Shown: positions 48,510-57,479 of the stretch, piece by piece | Layout: each line of letters opens with the position of its first letter | How positions within the stretch are numbered: position 1 is the stretch's first letter | DNA from: Ectobacillus ponti | Lineage (GTDB): Bacteria > Bacillota > Bacilli > Bacillales > Bacillaceae_G | Direction: 5' to 3' | Length of the DNA stretch: 64,000 nt | Assembly: GCF_024294785.1 (NCBI RefSeq) | Contig: NZ_JANCLT010000005.1 | Location: 124,001 to 188,000 of the forward strand | Notes under the pieces: model-generated | What the model saw: only the letters and a program-made list of their open reading frames with translations | Told to the model about the DNA's origin: nothing | Databases searched by the model: none | Translations under genes and position numbers: made by a program

Positions 48510-48932
48510 GTGGAGAACATCATTTATAATAAGGTGCTGGTTGCGGCGGTCATCGCTTGGTTTTTGGCGCAGCTGACAAAGGTCGTCATTACGTTGCTCC
48601 GCACAAGGGATTTAGATTTGTCCAAAATGTTTGCGTCCGGCGGTATGCCAAGCTCGCATTCCTCCACGGTCACAGCGTTGGCGACGGGAGTTGGCATACA
48701 AGAAGGCGTTGAGAGCGCGGCCTTCGCGATTGCCGTGATTTTGGCCATCATTGTCATGTATGATGCCTCCGGCGTCCGGCTGGCGGTCAGCATGCAGGCC
48801 AAAATTCTCAATGATTTCTTCCATGGCAAGATCAAGGATTATAAGCAGCTGAACGAACTGGTAGGCCACACGCCATATCAGGTGATTGTCGGCGCTATTC
48901 TGGGCATTGCTGTAGCTGCCTGGTATTGCTGA
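48510..48932 (+). CDS. yuiD: Divergent PAP2 family membrane protein (YuiD-like)
   Basis: The 140-residue protein has four membrane helices and the DUF212 pattern: AWFLAQLTKVVITLL, then FASGGMPSSHSSTVTALATGVG with the PSSHS phosphatase-like motif, then MYDASGVRLAVSMQAKILN. This group is related to acidic PAP2 phosphatases but lacks part of the standard active site, so activity is uncertain. The GTG start follows AAAAGGGG. It directly precedes the triterpene cyclase gene, and a role in handling isoprenoid phosphates would fit, though this is only suggestive. Confidence 0.88.
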   Translation: MENIIYNKVLVAAVIAWFLAQLTKVVITLLRTRDLDLSKMFASGGMPSSHSSTVTALATGVGIQEGVESAAFAIAVILAIIVMYDASGVRLAVSMQAKILNDFFHGKIKDYKQLNELVGHTPYQVIVGAILGIAVAAWYC

Positions 48933-49072
48933 AGACAGGAGCCATGTACGCTCCTGTTTTTTATGCCCGTTCTTTAAATTTCATATACCGTATTGAGGAA
49001 AGCAGCGTCCTTGCGTATATGGAAGCAGGGCGGGAATATATTGTAGTGATGCTTGTGAAAGGAGTGGATACC

Positions 49073-50956
49073 ATGGACCTGCGGGAAGCTGCCGCCGCAC
49101 AGGTGCAGCAGCGCGTCCAAGAGCTGCGGCAAAAGCAATATAACGATGGCTCTTGGCGTTTTTGTTTTGAAGGCGCCATCATGACGGATTGCTGGATGCT
49201 TCTGCTGCTGCGGGCGCTGCGGATGGAGGATGAGCGTCTTACGGACCTGCTGACGGCGCGAATCGCCGGGCTGCAGGTGGCAAATGGGGCATGGAAGCTG
49301 CATGAGGATGAGGCGGACGGAAATTTGTCGGCAACCATCCAGGCCTATACGGCGCTTTTGTCTTCCGGCCGTTTTCAACAGAGCGATGCCAATATGCAGC
49401 GGGCCGCAGCATTTATCCGTGAAAAGGGCGGTCTGGGAGAAGCGCACTTTATGACCAAATTTATGTTGGCTGTTCACGGGCAGTACGCCTATCCGCATCT
49501 GTTTTATGTTCCGGCGGCACTGTTTCTGCTGCCTTCCTATGCACCTCTGAATATATATGAATTCAGCAACTATGCCCGTATTCACCTAACACCGATGATT
49601 ATCTGCATGAATAAGAAATTCACCGTGGCTGATGTGCCCTTTCCGGATCTCAGCCATCTGCATGTGCGGGGGGAGACCTCATGGTTTACCGGGCAGCGCA
49701 GTTCCCTGCTGGAGGCAATTCTAAAAGAAGGAAGGCGTCTTGCTGCTTATCCGCGTGCTGTGCAGCAGCGGGGGTATAAGGCAGCTGAGCAGTTTATGCT
49801 GCAGCGAATTGAGGCAAATGGCACGCTTTACAGCTATGCGAGCTCCACCTTTTATATGATTTATGCTTTGTTGGCACTTGGCTATGAGACAGTCTCACCG
49901 GTCATTCAGCGGGCGGTGAAGGGATTAAGGTCCATGCTGTATGAAACAAACCGCGGCTGGCACCTGCAAAATTCTCCCTCGACAGTTTGGGATACTGCCC
50001 TGCTCAGCTATGCGCTGCAGGAAGCAGGGGTTTCAGCGGATGATCCAATGATTGCGGCAGCCAGTCGGTATTTGGCAGGCAAACAGCATACGAAGCAGGG
50101 GGATTGGGCTGTGCACGCGCCGCATGTGCCGCCAGGCGGCTGGGGGTTCTCGGAGGTGAACGAGAGAGTTCCCGACCATGATGACACGTCTGCTGCCCTG
50201 CGGGCGCTGACGCGCACGGCTGCTGTGGATGATCGTTTTCGGGAAAGGTGGCAGAGGGGGTTCCGCTGGCTGCTCGGCATGCAAAACAACGATGGAGGCT
50301 GGGGGGCTTTTGAGAAGGATGCCAACCGGGAGTGGCTGACCTGCCTGCCGCTTGCGAATGCAGAGGATGCCATTATTGATGCTTCCACAGCGGATTTGAC
50401 CGGGCGGGTGCTGGAATTTCTCGGAGGCTATGCCGGGCTGAAGGCGGACCATTCGGCAGTCAGCCGGGCTGTGTCATGGCTGCAACGGCATCAGGAGCCG
50501 GATGGCTCGTGGTATGGCAGATGGGGTGTTTGTTATATTTACGGCACATGGGCGGCGCTGACGGGGCTGCAGGCGGTGCGCGCCGAGCGGGATGAGTCCA
50601 TCCAAAAAGCCGTGCGCTGGTTGGAATCCATCCAGAACCCCGACGGAGGCTGGGGGGAGTCCTGCAGCAGCAGTGTCCAAAAGCGGTTTGTGCCGCTTTC
50701 CTTCAGCACACCTTCCCAAACAGCCTGGGCTGTGGACGCTCTCTTATCTGTCCAAAAGCGGGAAACGCCTGCGATCCGCCGCGGCATTTTGTACTTGCTG
50801 CAGCAGCAGGACCTGAAGCGGCACGTGCTCGAATATCCGACCGGACTTGGATTGCCGGGCGGCTTCTATATTCAGTATCACAGCTATAATGAGCTGTTTC
50901 CGCTCTTGGCGCTGGCGCACTATATGAAATGCAAGAACAAGCAAGAAGGCCGGTAG
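49073..50956 (+). CDS. sqhC: Squalene-hopene cyclase family terpene cyclase (sporulenol synthase-like)
   Basis: The 627-residue protein has the catalytic DxDD motif (Asp368-His-Asp370-Asp371 in VPDHDDT) and several QW repeats (QYNDGSW, QNNDGGWGAF, QEPDGSWYGRWG, QNPDGGWGES) typical of class II triterpene cyclases. In B. subtilis the homologue SqhC cyclises tetraprenyl-beta-curcumene to sporulenol, a spore lipid; true hopene formation from squalene is the alternative. No squalene synthase is in the window, which favours the sporulenol role in a spore former. The ATG at 49073 follows AAAGGAGTGG; the longer frame overlaps yuiD. A perfect 10-bp hairpin follows the stop. Confidence 0.9.
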   Translation: MDLREAAAAQVQQRVQELRQKQYNDGSWRFCFEGAIMTDCWMLLLLRALRMEDERLTDLLTARIAGLQVANGAWKLHEDEADGNLSATIQAYTALLSSGRFQQSDANMQRAAAFIREKGGLGEAHFMTKFMLAVHGQYAYPHLFYVPAALFLLPSYAPLNIYEFSNYARIHLTPMIICMNKKFTVADVPFPDLSHLHVRGETSWFTGQRSSLLEAILKEGRRLAAYPRAVQQRGYKAAEQFMLQRIEANGTLYSYASSTFYMIYALLALGYETVSPVIQRAVKGLRSMLYETNRGWHLQNSPSTVWDTALLSYALQEAGVSADDPMIAAASRYLAGKQHTKQGDWAVHAPHVPPGGWGFSEVNERVPDHDDTSAALRALTRTAAVDDRFRERWQRGFRWLLGMQNNDGGWGAFEKDANREWLTCLPLANAEDAIIDASTADLTGRVLEFLGGYAGLKADHSAVSRAVSWLQRHQEPDGSWYGRWGVCYIYGTWAALTGLQAVRAERDESIQKAVRWLESIQNPDGGWGESCSSSVQKRFVPLSFSTPSQTAWAVDALLSVQKRETPAIRRGILYLLQQQDLKRHVLEYPTGLGLPGGFYIQYHSYNELFPLLALAHYMKCKNKQEGR

Positions 50957-50968
50957 GAGGCCTTCTTG
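50942..50968. terminator. Hairpin between the cyclase gene and the YfhD-like gene
   Basis: CAAGAAGGCC / GGCCTTCTTG is a perfect 10-bp stem overlapping the cyclase stop. The following T content is poor, so termination strength is uncertain. Confidence 0.5.
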
Positions 50969-51121
50969 TCATTGCTTTTTCATTTTGGCATGCTGGCGGG
51001 CATCTGCCGCCTTGGAGCGTGCTTGTGCTTCCAAATCATCCTGGTCGGCAAGCTCCTGGGAAAACTCGATATCACGGCCGTCGGATTGGCGGCTTTGCAT
51101 GAATTTTTTATCTACCTTCAT
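50969..51121 (-). CDS. YfhD-like small spore protein (50 aa)
   Basis: The 50-residue product ends DIEFSQELADQDDLEAQARSKAADARQ, matching the conserved C-terminal part of YfhD-family proteins, small hydrophilic proteins of Bacillus with no known function. The usual longer basic N-terminus is reduced to MKVDKKFMQSRQ. The ATG at 51119-51121 follows AAAAGGAGGG. A very good forespore-type promoter lies upstream, which supports both the gene and sporulation-stage expression. It converges on the cyclase gene. Confidence 0.78.
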   Translation of the reverse strand: MKVDKKFMQSRQSDGRDIEFSQELADQDDLEAQARSKAADARQHAKMKKQ

Positions 51122-51159
51122 GTTGTGACCCTCCTTTTTGCATCATTTTTCCGCCTTGT

Positions 51160-51189
51160 TAGTATGTGTGCCCAGTTTCATTTTATGCC
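51160..51189 (-). promoter_or_regulatory. Sigma-G-like promoter of the YfhD-like gene
   Basis: On the minus strand GGCATA, 17 bp, CATACTA: same -35, spacing and -10 as the promoter at 2319-2348. Confidence 0.55.
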
Positions 51190-51262
51190 ACCGGGGACAG
51201 GAAAAGGGAGACGGGGGTCGAATACGATACAAGTACAACCATTGGGCAGGGGGATGAGGAAA

Positions 51263-52003
51263 ATGATTGATTTAACGGGGAAAACGGCGGTCGTCACAGG
51301 AGCCGCACGCGGCCTTGGACAAGCTATTGCAAGTCAGTTGGCAGCACTGGGAGCTGCTGTTGTCATAAGCGATGTGAATGAAGAGGGGGCAAAGCAAGCG
51401 GCAGAAGCGCTGCGGGCACAAGGCTTCGAGGCTGCGGGCTGTGCCTGCAATGTGGCGGATGCGGAGCAGGCGAAGCAGCTGATCCGATACGCGGCGGATA
51501 CATATGGCCGTCTGGATATTCTTGTCAACAATGCGGGCATTACCCGTGATGCGATGCTTCATAAAATGGAGCCGGCACAATGGTCCGATGTGATTGGAGT
51601 CAATCTGACCGGCGTCTACAATTGTCTGCAGCCGGCAGCTGTGCTGATGCGCGGGCAAGGCTTCGGCCGTATCATCAATATCTCCTCCATCAGCTGGCTC
51701 GGCAATATTGGACAGGCAAACTATGCTGCGGCAAAGGCCGGTGTAATCGGCTTGACCAAGACAGCGGCAAAGGAGCTGTCGGGCCGCGGCATTACCTGTA
51801 ATGCAATTTGTCCCGGCTTCATGGATACAGAGATGACAAAAACAATACCGGATCAGGTAAAGGAGCGGATGATTGCCGCCATTCCGGCAGCACGGATTGG
51901 CAAGCCGGAGGACGTGGCGCAGGCAGTGGCTTTTCTGGCATCGGATGCCGCCGCTTATATTACGGGCGAAGTGCTGAACGTAAGCGGCGGGCTGCAGGTA
52001 TAA
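51263..52003 (+). CDS. 3-oxoacyl-ACP/acetoacetyl-CoA reductase-type SDR (FabG/PhaB-like)
   Basis: This 246-residue classical short-chain dehydrogenase has the NADP(H) motif TGAARGLG (12-19), the NNAG motif (89-92), and the catalytic Ser141/142, Tyr154 and Lys158 (YAAAK). The RDAMLHKM and SWLGNIGQANYAAAKAG segments are typical of FabG and PhaB. It is a lone gene outside any fatty acid operon, so it may be a secondary FabG or a PHB-type reductase. The ATG at 51263 has GGGGG nine bases upstream; an ATG at 51254 touches that site. Confidence 0.92.
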   Translation: MIDLTGKTAVVTGAARGLGQAIASQLAALGAAVVISDVNEEGAKQAAEALRAQGFEAAGCACNVADAEQAKQLIRYAADTYGRLDILVNNAGITRDAMLHKMEPAQWSDVIGVNLTGVYNCLQPAAVLMRGQGFGRIINISSISWLGNIGQANYAAAKAGVIGLTKTAAKELSGRGITCNAICPGFMDTEMTKTIPDQVKERMIAAIPAARIGKPEDVAQAVAFLASDAAAYITGEVLNVSGGLQV

Positions 52004-52005
52004 GG

Positions 52006-52037
52006 AAAGCCCCCCCGGCACATGGCTGGAGGGGCTT
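52006..52037. terminator. Hairpin terminator between the SDR and the aldehyde dehydrogenase gene
   Basis: AAGCCCC / GGGGCTT with an inner GCC/GGC; T-rich on the plus side (GCTTCTTAG), weak on the minus side. Confidence 0.6.
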
Positions 52038-52042
52038 GCTTC

Positions 52043-53527
52043 TTAGTTCATGTTCACCCATACACTTTTGACTTCTGTATAGTTGTTGAGCGCATAGGAG
52101 CCCATTTCGCGCCCGATGCCGGACTGCTTATACCCGCCAAATGGAGAAGCGGCGTCGAATGTGTTGTAGCAGTTCACCCATACTGTGCCGGCGCGGAGCT
52201 TAGAGGCCACATAGTGGGCATTTTTGATGTTTTCCGTCCAAACACCCGCAGCCAAGCCGTACTCACTGGCGTTCGCACGGTCAATGAGGTCATCCAAGTC
52301 TTCAAACGGCATGGCCGAAATGACCGGGCCAAAAATTTCTTCCTTGGCAATTGTCATTTCATCCTGTACTGCGGCAAAAACAGTCGGTGCAACGAAATAG
52401 CCCCGGTCAAACGGATTGTTTCCGCCTGCAACGACTTCAGCGCCCTCCGCAATTCCCTTTTCAATATAGCCAAGCACGCGTTTATGCTGTTCTGCAGATA
52501 CAAGCGGCCCGATATTGGTGTCCGGGTTCAGGCCGGCACCTTGCTTCAGCGCATTGGAATAGGAAGCCAGATCAGCGACTACATTGTCATACATCTTCTT
52601 CGGAATGAAGAGGCGGGAGCCGGCACAACATACTTGCCCTTGGTTGAACATCACGCCGGACACAGCGCCCGGAATGGCGCGGGACAAATCGGCATCAGGC
52701 AGGATGATGTTTGGCGACTTGCCGCCGAGCTCCAGCGTGACGCGCTTCAATGTTTTGGAAGCCTCGCGCATAATAGTTTTACCGACCTCAGTGGAGCCGG
52801 TGAACGCGATTTTATCAACAAGAGGATGCTGGACAAGCGCCTGTCCGGCTGTTTCTCCGTATCCCGGAACGATGTTGATGACGCCATTCGGGAAGCCGGC
52901 TTCTGCAATCAATTCTGCCAAATATAAGGCAGACAGCGGCGTCTGCTCCGCAGGCTTCAGCACGATTGTGCAGCCTGTAGCGAGGGCGGCGCCCATTTTC
53001 CACATTGCCATCAGCAGCGGGAAGTTCCATGGGATGATTTGGCCGACCACACCAACTGCTTCATGGCGTGTATAGTTGAAATAGTTGCCGCTGACCGGGA
53101 TTGTCTGTCCCACAATCTTCGTGGCCCAACCGGCAAAATAGCGCATATGCTCAATGCTGAGCGGCAGATCCGCATTGAGTGTTTCCTGGATCGGCTTGCC
53201 GTTATCCAGTGTTTCAAGCTGCGCAAGCGCCTCCTTGTGCTCCTCCATCAGGTCTGCAAGCTTGTACATCAGACGGCTGCGTTCAGCAGCGCTCATGCGG
53301 GACCATGGGCCTTCGTCAAATGCTTGCCGGGCAGCCAGAACCGCTTTGTTAATGTCCTCGCGGCTGCCTTCATACACGACGGCAAGTGTTTCACCTGTTG
53401 CCGGGTTTGGCGTTTCAAACGTTTTTCCGGAAGCGCTTTCAACAAACTGGCCGTTAATATACAGCTTTTTTGTCCCCTTCAGGAACGCCTCTACTCTTTC
53501 ATGAACGTTTACAGCTACCTGACTCAT
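52043..53527 (-). CDS. NAD-dependent aldehyde dehydrogenase (DhaS-like)
   Basis: The 494-residue protein has the full ALDH set: [20 protein letters not shown] near residue 165, the NAD loop FTGSTEVGK, the general base in [10 protein letters not shown], and the catalytic cysteine in [11 protein letters not shown]. It then has EEIFGPV and the C-terminal [16 protein letters not shown]. It oxidises aldehydes to acids; its closest type is DhaS/AldA of Bacillus, with the physiological aldehyde unknown. The start at 53525-53527 follows AGGGGG. It is transcribed away from the YuzL-like gene. Confidence 0.95.
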   Translation of the reverse strand: MSQVAVNVHERVEAFLKGTKKLYINGQFVESASGKTFETPNPATGETLAVVYEGSREDINKAVLAARQAFDEGPWSRMSAAERSRLMYKLADLMEEHKEALAQLETLDNGKPIQETLNADLPLSIEHMRYFAGWATKIVGQTIPVSGNYFNYTRHEAVGVVGQIIPWNFPLLMAMWKMGAALATGCTIVLKPAEQTPLSALYLAELIAEAGFPNGVINIVPGYGETAGQALVQHPLVDKIAFTGSTEVGKTIMREASKTLKRVTLELGGKSPNIILPDADLSRAIPGAVSGVMFNQGQVCCAGSRLFIPKKMYDNVVADLASYSNALKQGAGLNPDTNIGPLVSAEQHKRVLGYIEKGIAEGAEVVAGGNNPFDRGYFVAPTVFAAVQDEMTIAKEEIFGPVISAMPFEDLDDLIDRANASEYGLAAGVWTENIKNAHYVASKLRAGTVWVNCYNTFDAASPFGGYKQSGIGREMGSYALNNYTEVKSVWVNMN

Positions 53528-53706
53528 CCGATAACCCCCTTGGTAATGAGATACATGCGGTCTATGTACAAGGTGTAAGCATCTAAGAAATATGGTACTT
53601 CAAATAGGCAGAATTTTCAAATTTCATTATTGTTACATATATTACCATTTTGTTAAAGGATTTCATGTTACGAAAAAAGGGGAACGTAAGAAGGGAGGTG
53701 AACAGC

Positions 53707-53835
53707 ATGCCGAAAAAGAAAAAGGATTCATCCAAATCAGCTCTGAATTCTCCGCATGTGGAGGGACAAGGCACAACCACGACAGAGAGCGGACGGGAAG
53801 CGAGCTCTGCCCGTCATAAACAGAAGCAGCCGTAA
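53707..53835 (+). CDS. YuzL-like small protein (42 aa)
   Basis: The 42-residue product (MPKKKKDSSKSALNSPHVEG, then QGTTTTESGREASSARHKQK) has the basic start, the S-P-x-V-E-G centre and the hydrophilic tail seen in YuzL-family Bacillus proteins of unknown role; the match is by eye. It has an excellent GGGAGGTG site before the ATG and a terminator after the stop. Confidence 0.7.
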   Translation: MPKKKKDSSKSALNSPHVEGQGTTTTESGREASSARHKQKQP

Positions 53836-53836
53836 G

Positions 53837-53862
53837 CCCGCAGATTTTGTGGGCTTTTTTTC
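53837..53862 (+). terminator. Terminator of the YuzL-like gene
   Basis: GCCCGCA / TGTGGGC followed by TTTTTTT. Confidence 0.85.
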
Positions 53863-53936
53863 TGTTCAATTTTTCTTCTTCCAATCTGGCAGATCCAGGC
53901 TTTATAATAGTACTAGATACGAAGATCGGGAGAGGG

Positions 53937-55037
53937 ATGCGATTGAAGCCGGGTGCTTGGACAGCAGTCATTCTTTTTGCGGTTGCCGCGATGCTTGGCG
54001 GAGGATTTCTGTTTGCAAAGAAATCCTCGCAGCAGGGCGGGGACATCTTGCGTTACGTGGAAACGAATAAGGGGAAAAAGCGGTGTGCCCTGTTGATCAA
54101 AAGGAATGATGAAGTGGTGTATGAAGCAAATCCGGACCTTGTGCTGCCGCTTGCCAGCACAGTCAAGCTGGTGGTGGCGTACGAGTTTGCCAGACAGGCG
54201 GCCGCCGGCCTGATCCGGCCGCAGGAGCTTGTTTCGCTGCATGAACTTCGCGCGTACTATGTTCCCGGTACAGATGGCGGAGCGCACGAGGAATGGCTGC
54301 GTGATGTGGAGAATCGGCCGGAGTGGAGCGAGGGCGCTGTGACGCTCGAGGAGGCGGCCAGAGGCATGATGCGCTTCAGCTCCAATGCCAATACGGAATT
54401 TTTGATGGACCGCCTTGGCATTCAAAATATTAACCGCACGATGCAAGAGCTTGGGCTGCTGCACCACCGGCAGCTGTTTCCGATTGTTTCCTCCCTGTAC
54501 ATTCCCGGATATCTGCACCAGGAGCTCGGCCTTTCCAAGAAGGAGGTGCAGGAGCGGATGCAGCGGATGACACAGTCAGAATATGAGCAGTATGCATTTT
54601 TGCTCCATGAACGCTTGAAGAAGGGAAATGGGCTGCACAAGAATATTCCGTTGTGGAGCGGACCGCAATATGAGAATATATGGTCCCATCGGTTGCCGGC
54701 CGCCTCGGCAGCGGACTATGTGCGTCTGCTCGAACGGGTAAATAATGAGCGGCTGCTTGATCCGGCTCTGCAGCGGCAATGGAAGCGGATTGCCGAAACG
54801 GCGCCGGAGCCGCCGCCTTACCGCGGCAAGCTGCGCTGGGCTGGACAGAAGGGCGGCTATACAGCATCTGTGCTGGCAACTGCTGCCTATGCGACAGACC
54901 AGGCAGGGAACCGGACTGAGATCGTGTTCCTGGCGGATGAGCTGAGTGAGGAAGAAAATAAGCTGCTGCGGGGGGAATTGAAGAAATTTACGTATCAAAC
55001 CTTTCTTGATCATAACGTGAAGCAAGCCCTTCGCTGA
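53937..55037 (+). CDS. Membrane-anchored serine hydrolase, class A beta-lactamase fold
   Basis: The 366-residue protein has one N-terminal membrane segment (about residues 8-26) and then a beta-lactamase/DD-peptidase fold. SxxK is Ser74-Thr-Val-Lys77 (LASTVKLVV), SxN is Ser148-Ser-Asn150 (RFSSNANTEF), and the KTG-type triad appears as KGG in GQKGGYTASV. The usual Glu166 deacylating region of class A enzymes is not obvious, so it is more likely a wall-acting hydrolase than a drug-resistance enzyme. The ATG at 53937 follows GGGAG. A TATAAT at 53903-53908 probably marks its promoter, and a strong terminator follows. Confidence 0.88.
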   Translation: MRLKPGAWTAVILFAVAAMLGGGFLFAKKSSQQGGDILRYVETNKGKKRCALLIKRNDEVVYEANPDLVLPLASTVKLVVAYEFARQAAAGLIRPQELVSLHELRAYYVPGTDGGAHEEWLRDVENRPEWSEGAVTLEEAARGMMRFSSNANTEFLMDRLGIQNINRTMQELGLLHHRQLFPIVSSLYIPGYLHQELGLSKKEVQERMQRMTQSEYEQYAFLLHERLKKGNGLHKNIPLWSGPQYENIWSHRLPAASAADYVRLLERVNNERLLDPALQRQWKRIAETAPEPPPYRGKLRWAGQKGGYTASVLATAAYATDQAGNRTEIVFLADELSEEENKLLRGELKKFTYQTFLDHNVKQALR

Positions 55038-55044
55038 ACTGCGC

Positions 55045-55072
55045 AAAAGCCGGATATTCCGGCTTTTTTTGA
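55045..55072 (+). terminator. Terminator of the serine hydrolase gene
   Basis: AAAAGCCGG ATAT TCCGGCTTTTTTT. Confidence 0.92.
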
Positions 55073-55165
55073 TGAGCTGCCATTCCAGAGTTTTCTGGAA
55101 ATCCCATGAACGTCTGCCCCATCCGCTGCTACTATATGTATATAGGCATATGAGGAGTGAAGGGC

Positions 55166-56650
55166 ATGACAAATCGGAAACAGGAGTTTATGAAGCAGGA
55201 GGGGACAGTATTTCCTGGTAAAACGTATGCAGAGCAGCTGTTGGCTCCGATATTCCGCGACCAGCGCGATTATCTGTATAAGGAGATGCTGGCAGTACAG
55301 CGGGTGCACGTGCTGATGCTGTATGAGCAGGGCATCATCAGCCGGGAGGATGGAAAGGAAATGCTGCGGGCACTGCTGGAGGCGGAGGATGCGGATTTGA
55401 CCTATGACCCGCGCTATGAGGATGTGTTCTTTCTGCTGGAGGCCCGCCTGGAGCAGACTGCCGGCTGCCTCGCCGGCAACATGCATATTGGCAAAAGCCG
55501 GAATGATATGGGGGTAACCATGTATCGTCTGGCACTGCGCCGCCGCCTCGCCCTTCTTCTGGAGCAGGTGCTTGTGCTTCAGGAGAGTGTGTTGTGCGCA
55601 GCGGAAGAGCATGCGGGCACCATTATGCCGGCTTACACACATACGCAGCCCGCGCAGCCGACAACGCTGGGGCATTATTTGCTGGCTGTGCATGATGTCT
55701 TGCAGCGTGATATGCAGCGTCTGCTTGCATCCTATGATACAGTGAATCTATCTCCGCTGGGAGCGGCAGCGCTGGCAACGACGGGCTTCCCGATCAATCG
55801 GCACCGCACCGCAGAGCTGCTCGGCTTTGCCGGGTTGGCGGAGAACTCCTATGACGCCATTGCCGGTGCGGATTATATACTGGCGGGAAGCGCGGCCGTG
55901 TTGACTATGATGACAAATACAGGACGCGTTGTACAGGATTTGCTGCTGCAGGCGACGAAGGAGTTTGGCGGCATCCTTGTTGCCGCTCCATATGTACAAA
56001 TCAGCAGCATCATGCCGCAAAAGCGCAATCCCGTCTCTTTGGAGCACGCCCGCGCCTTGTCAAGCAGTGCATGCGGCGAAGCGCTTGTGGTGTTTCATAT
56101 GATTCATAATACGCCATTTGGGGACATTGTCGATACAGAGGATGACTTGCAGCCGCATTTGTACCGCAGCATCGAGCAGGCGTTGCGTGCGCTGAAGCTG
56201 CTGGATGCAGTCATCCGGACGATGGAGGTGGATGTGTCCCATTTGGCGGAAAAGGCGCAGCAGCACAGCATCACCATTACAGAGCTGGCGGATGTGCTGG
56301 CGCGCGAGAAAGGAATTCCGTTTCGGCAGGCACATCAGCTGGCGGCCCGTGTGGCCAAAAGCTGCCTGGCGGAAGGGAAGGAGCTTTCGGACCTAAGTGC
56401 GGCCGAAGCCAGCACTGTGCTTGCGGAAGTGGAACTGACAGATGCAGAATGGGCCGGCATCGTATCGCCTGCCGAATTTATCAGGCGCCGTTCGGTGACG
56501 GGCGGGCCAAACCTGGAGGAAGTAAAGCGCATGATGGCCGAAAGAAAGAGCAGGCTGCAGCAGTCACAGCAAGAGGTGCAAAGCCGCCAAGCAGCAGTTG
56601 AGGCAGCGGAGCGGCTGCAGCAGCAGCTCATTCAGCGTCTACTTTCCTAG
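55166..56650 (+). CDS. Argininosuccinate lyase-like protein (ArgH paralogue)
   Basis: The 494-residue protein belongs to the fumarase/aspartase superfamily and is closest in pattern to argininosuccinate lyase. It has GNMHIGKSRNDMGVTMYRLALRR, then THTQPAQPTTLGHYL, and the family signature SSIMPQKRNP with the mobile catalytic serine loop. The C-terminus has a Gln-rich helical extension (QQSQQEVQSRQAAVEAAERLQQQL). It is not next to argG or other arginine genes, so it may act on a different substrate, as other stand-alone ArgH paralogues do. The ATG at 55166 follows TGAGGAG. Confidence 0.88.
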   Translation: MTNRKQEFMKQEGTVFPGKTYAEQLLAPIFRDQRDYLYKEMLAVQRVHVLMLYEQGIISREDGKEMLRALLEAEDADLTYDPRYEDVFFLLEARLEQTAGCLAGNMHIGKSRNDMGVTMYRLALRRRLALLLEQVLVLQESVLCAAEEHAGTIMPAYTHTQPAQPTTLGHYLLAVHDVLQRDMQRLLASYDTVNLSPLGAAALATTGFPINRHRTAELLGFAGLAENSYDAIAGADYILAGSAAVLTMMTNTGRVVQDLLLQATKEFGGILVAAPYVQISSIMPQKRNPVSLEHARALSSSACGEALVVFHMIHNTPFGDIVDTEDDLQPHLYRSIEQALRALKLLDAVIRTMEVDVSHLAEKAQQHSITITELADVLAREKGIPFRQAHQLAARVAKSCLAEGKELSDLSAAEASTVLAEVELTDAEWAGIVSPAEFIRRRSVTGGPNLEEVKRMMAERKSRLQQSQQEVQSRQAAVEAAERLQQQLIQRLLS

Positions 56651-56935
56651 TTGGCAGAGCAGCCGCCGTGCCTCCTGCTCATGCTTTTTGGCGACAAGCA
56701 GCGTATACTGCTGCACATGCTCAGCGGGGGCGGCCGTACTTCCAGGCAGGTTGGCAGCCTTTGTTATATGGGGAATTCCAGCCTCTTCAAGCCGGCCCAC
56801 AGCTGTAAAATATTTCTGATACTGGCGGGTTGAACAAACGCATACGAGGCTGCGCTCACGGCAATGGACAATCAAGGCAAGCGCAGCAGCTGACAGGGCG
56901 GCAAAGCAAACAAGAAAAACAACTGCCTCCTGCAT
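56639..56935 (-). CDS. Small membrane protein with DUF2007-like C-terminus (98 aa)
   Basis: The product has one N-terminal membrane helix (MQEAVVFLVCFAALSAAALALIV). A soluble part follows (YQKYFTAVGRLEEAGIPHI, then QYTLLVAKKHEQEARRLL) that resembles the short ferredoxin-like DUF2007 unit, with the order strand-helix-strand-helix. Function is unknown. The ATG at 56933-56935 follows GGAAGGAGGAG. Its 3' end overlaps the end of the ArgH-like gene by 12 bases in convergent orientation. Confidence 0.75.
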   Translation of the reverse strand: MQEAVVFLVCFAALSAAALALIVHCRERSLVCVCSTRQYQKYFTAVGRLEEAGIPHITKAANLPGSTAAPAEHVQQYTLLVAKKHEQEARRLLCQLGK

Positions 56936-56957
56936 GATGCTCCTCCTTCCGGCAATC

Positions 56958-56993
56958 AGGAAAAAAGCATCTTCTCCGAGGGGGGAAGATGCT
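56958..56993 (-). terminator. Terminator of the ferritin gene
   Basis: On the minus strand AGCATCTTC / GAAGATGCT with a C-rich loop, followed by TTTTTT. Confidence 0.88.
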
Positions 56994-57479
56994 TTAATCC
57001 TTGCGCTGTCCCAGCTCCTGGTCAATCAGGATCAGCCCGGCCGGATTGCCGCTGTTCATCTGCAGGCGGCCGACAATCACAGTCGCTTGCGCCTCTTCAT
57101 CCACCTGCTCCTGCAGAAATCCCTGCAGCAAGGCGAGCGTTTGCGGATCACCGGCTGCTGACGCGTAGGCCTGCCGATAGGTGTTGGTGACAGACTGCTC
57201 GTGGGACAATACATACTGAAAGGCTTCCAGCGGGGAGCCGAAGTTGACCGGCTGCTCCGGCAGCGCTTTGAGTTCGATTGTGCCGCCGCGGTCCACCACA
57301 TATTTCATCAGCTGTGCGGCATGTCCCCGTTCTTCATCATGCTGCAGCTGCAGCCAATGGGCAAAACCGCTCATATTGACCCTGCTGAAGTAGACAGACA
57401 TGGCCAGGTATAAGTAGGCAGAAGTCAGCTCCAGTTGGATGAGCCTGTTTAATGTGTCCTGCATTTCCTTTGTAAGCAA
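56994..57479 (-). CDS. ftnA: Non-heme ferritin
   Basis: The 161-residue four-helix protein has the ferritin ferroxidase residues at canonical numbers once the TTG at 57477-57479 is used as start: Glu17 (QLELTSAY), Tyr24, Glu50 and His53 (HDEERGHA). More acidic ligands lie in SHEQSVTN and QVDEEAQA. It stores iron as a ferric core in a 24-mer. GGGGGG lies six bases before the TTG; the ATG at 57464 has no site and the longer frame to 57599 adds an unrelated tail. A terminator follows the stop directly. Confidence 0.93.
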   Translation of the reverse strand: MLTKEMQDTLNRLIQLELTSAYLYLAMSVYFSRVNMSGFAHWLQLQHDEERGHAAQLMKYVVDRGGTIELKALPEQPVNFGSPLEAFQYVLSHEQSVTNTYRQAYASAAGDPQTLALLQGFLQEQVDEEAQATVIVGRLQMNSGNPAGLILIDQELGQRKD

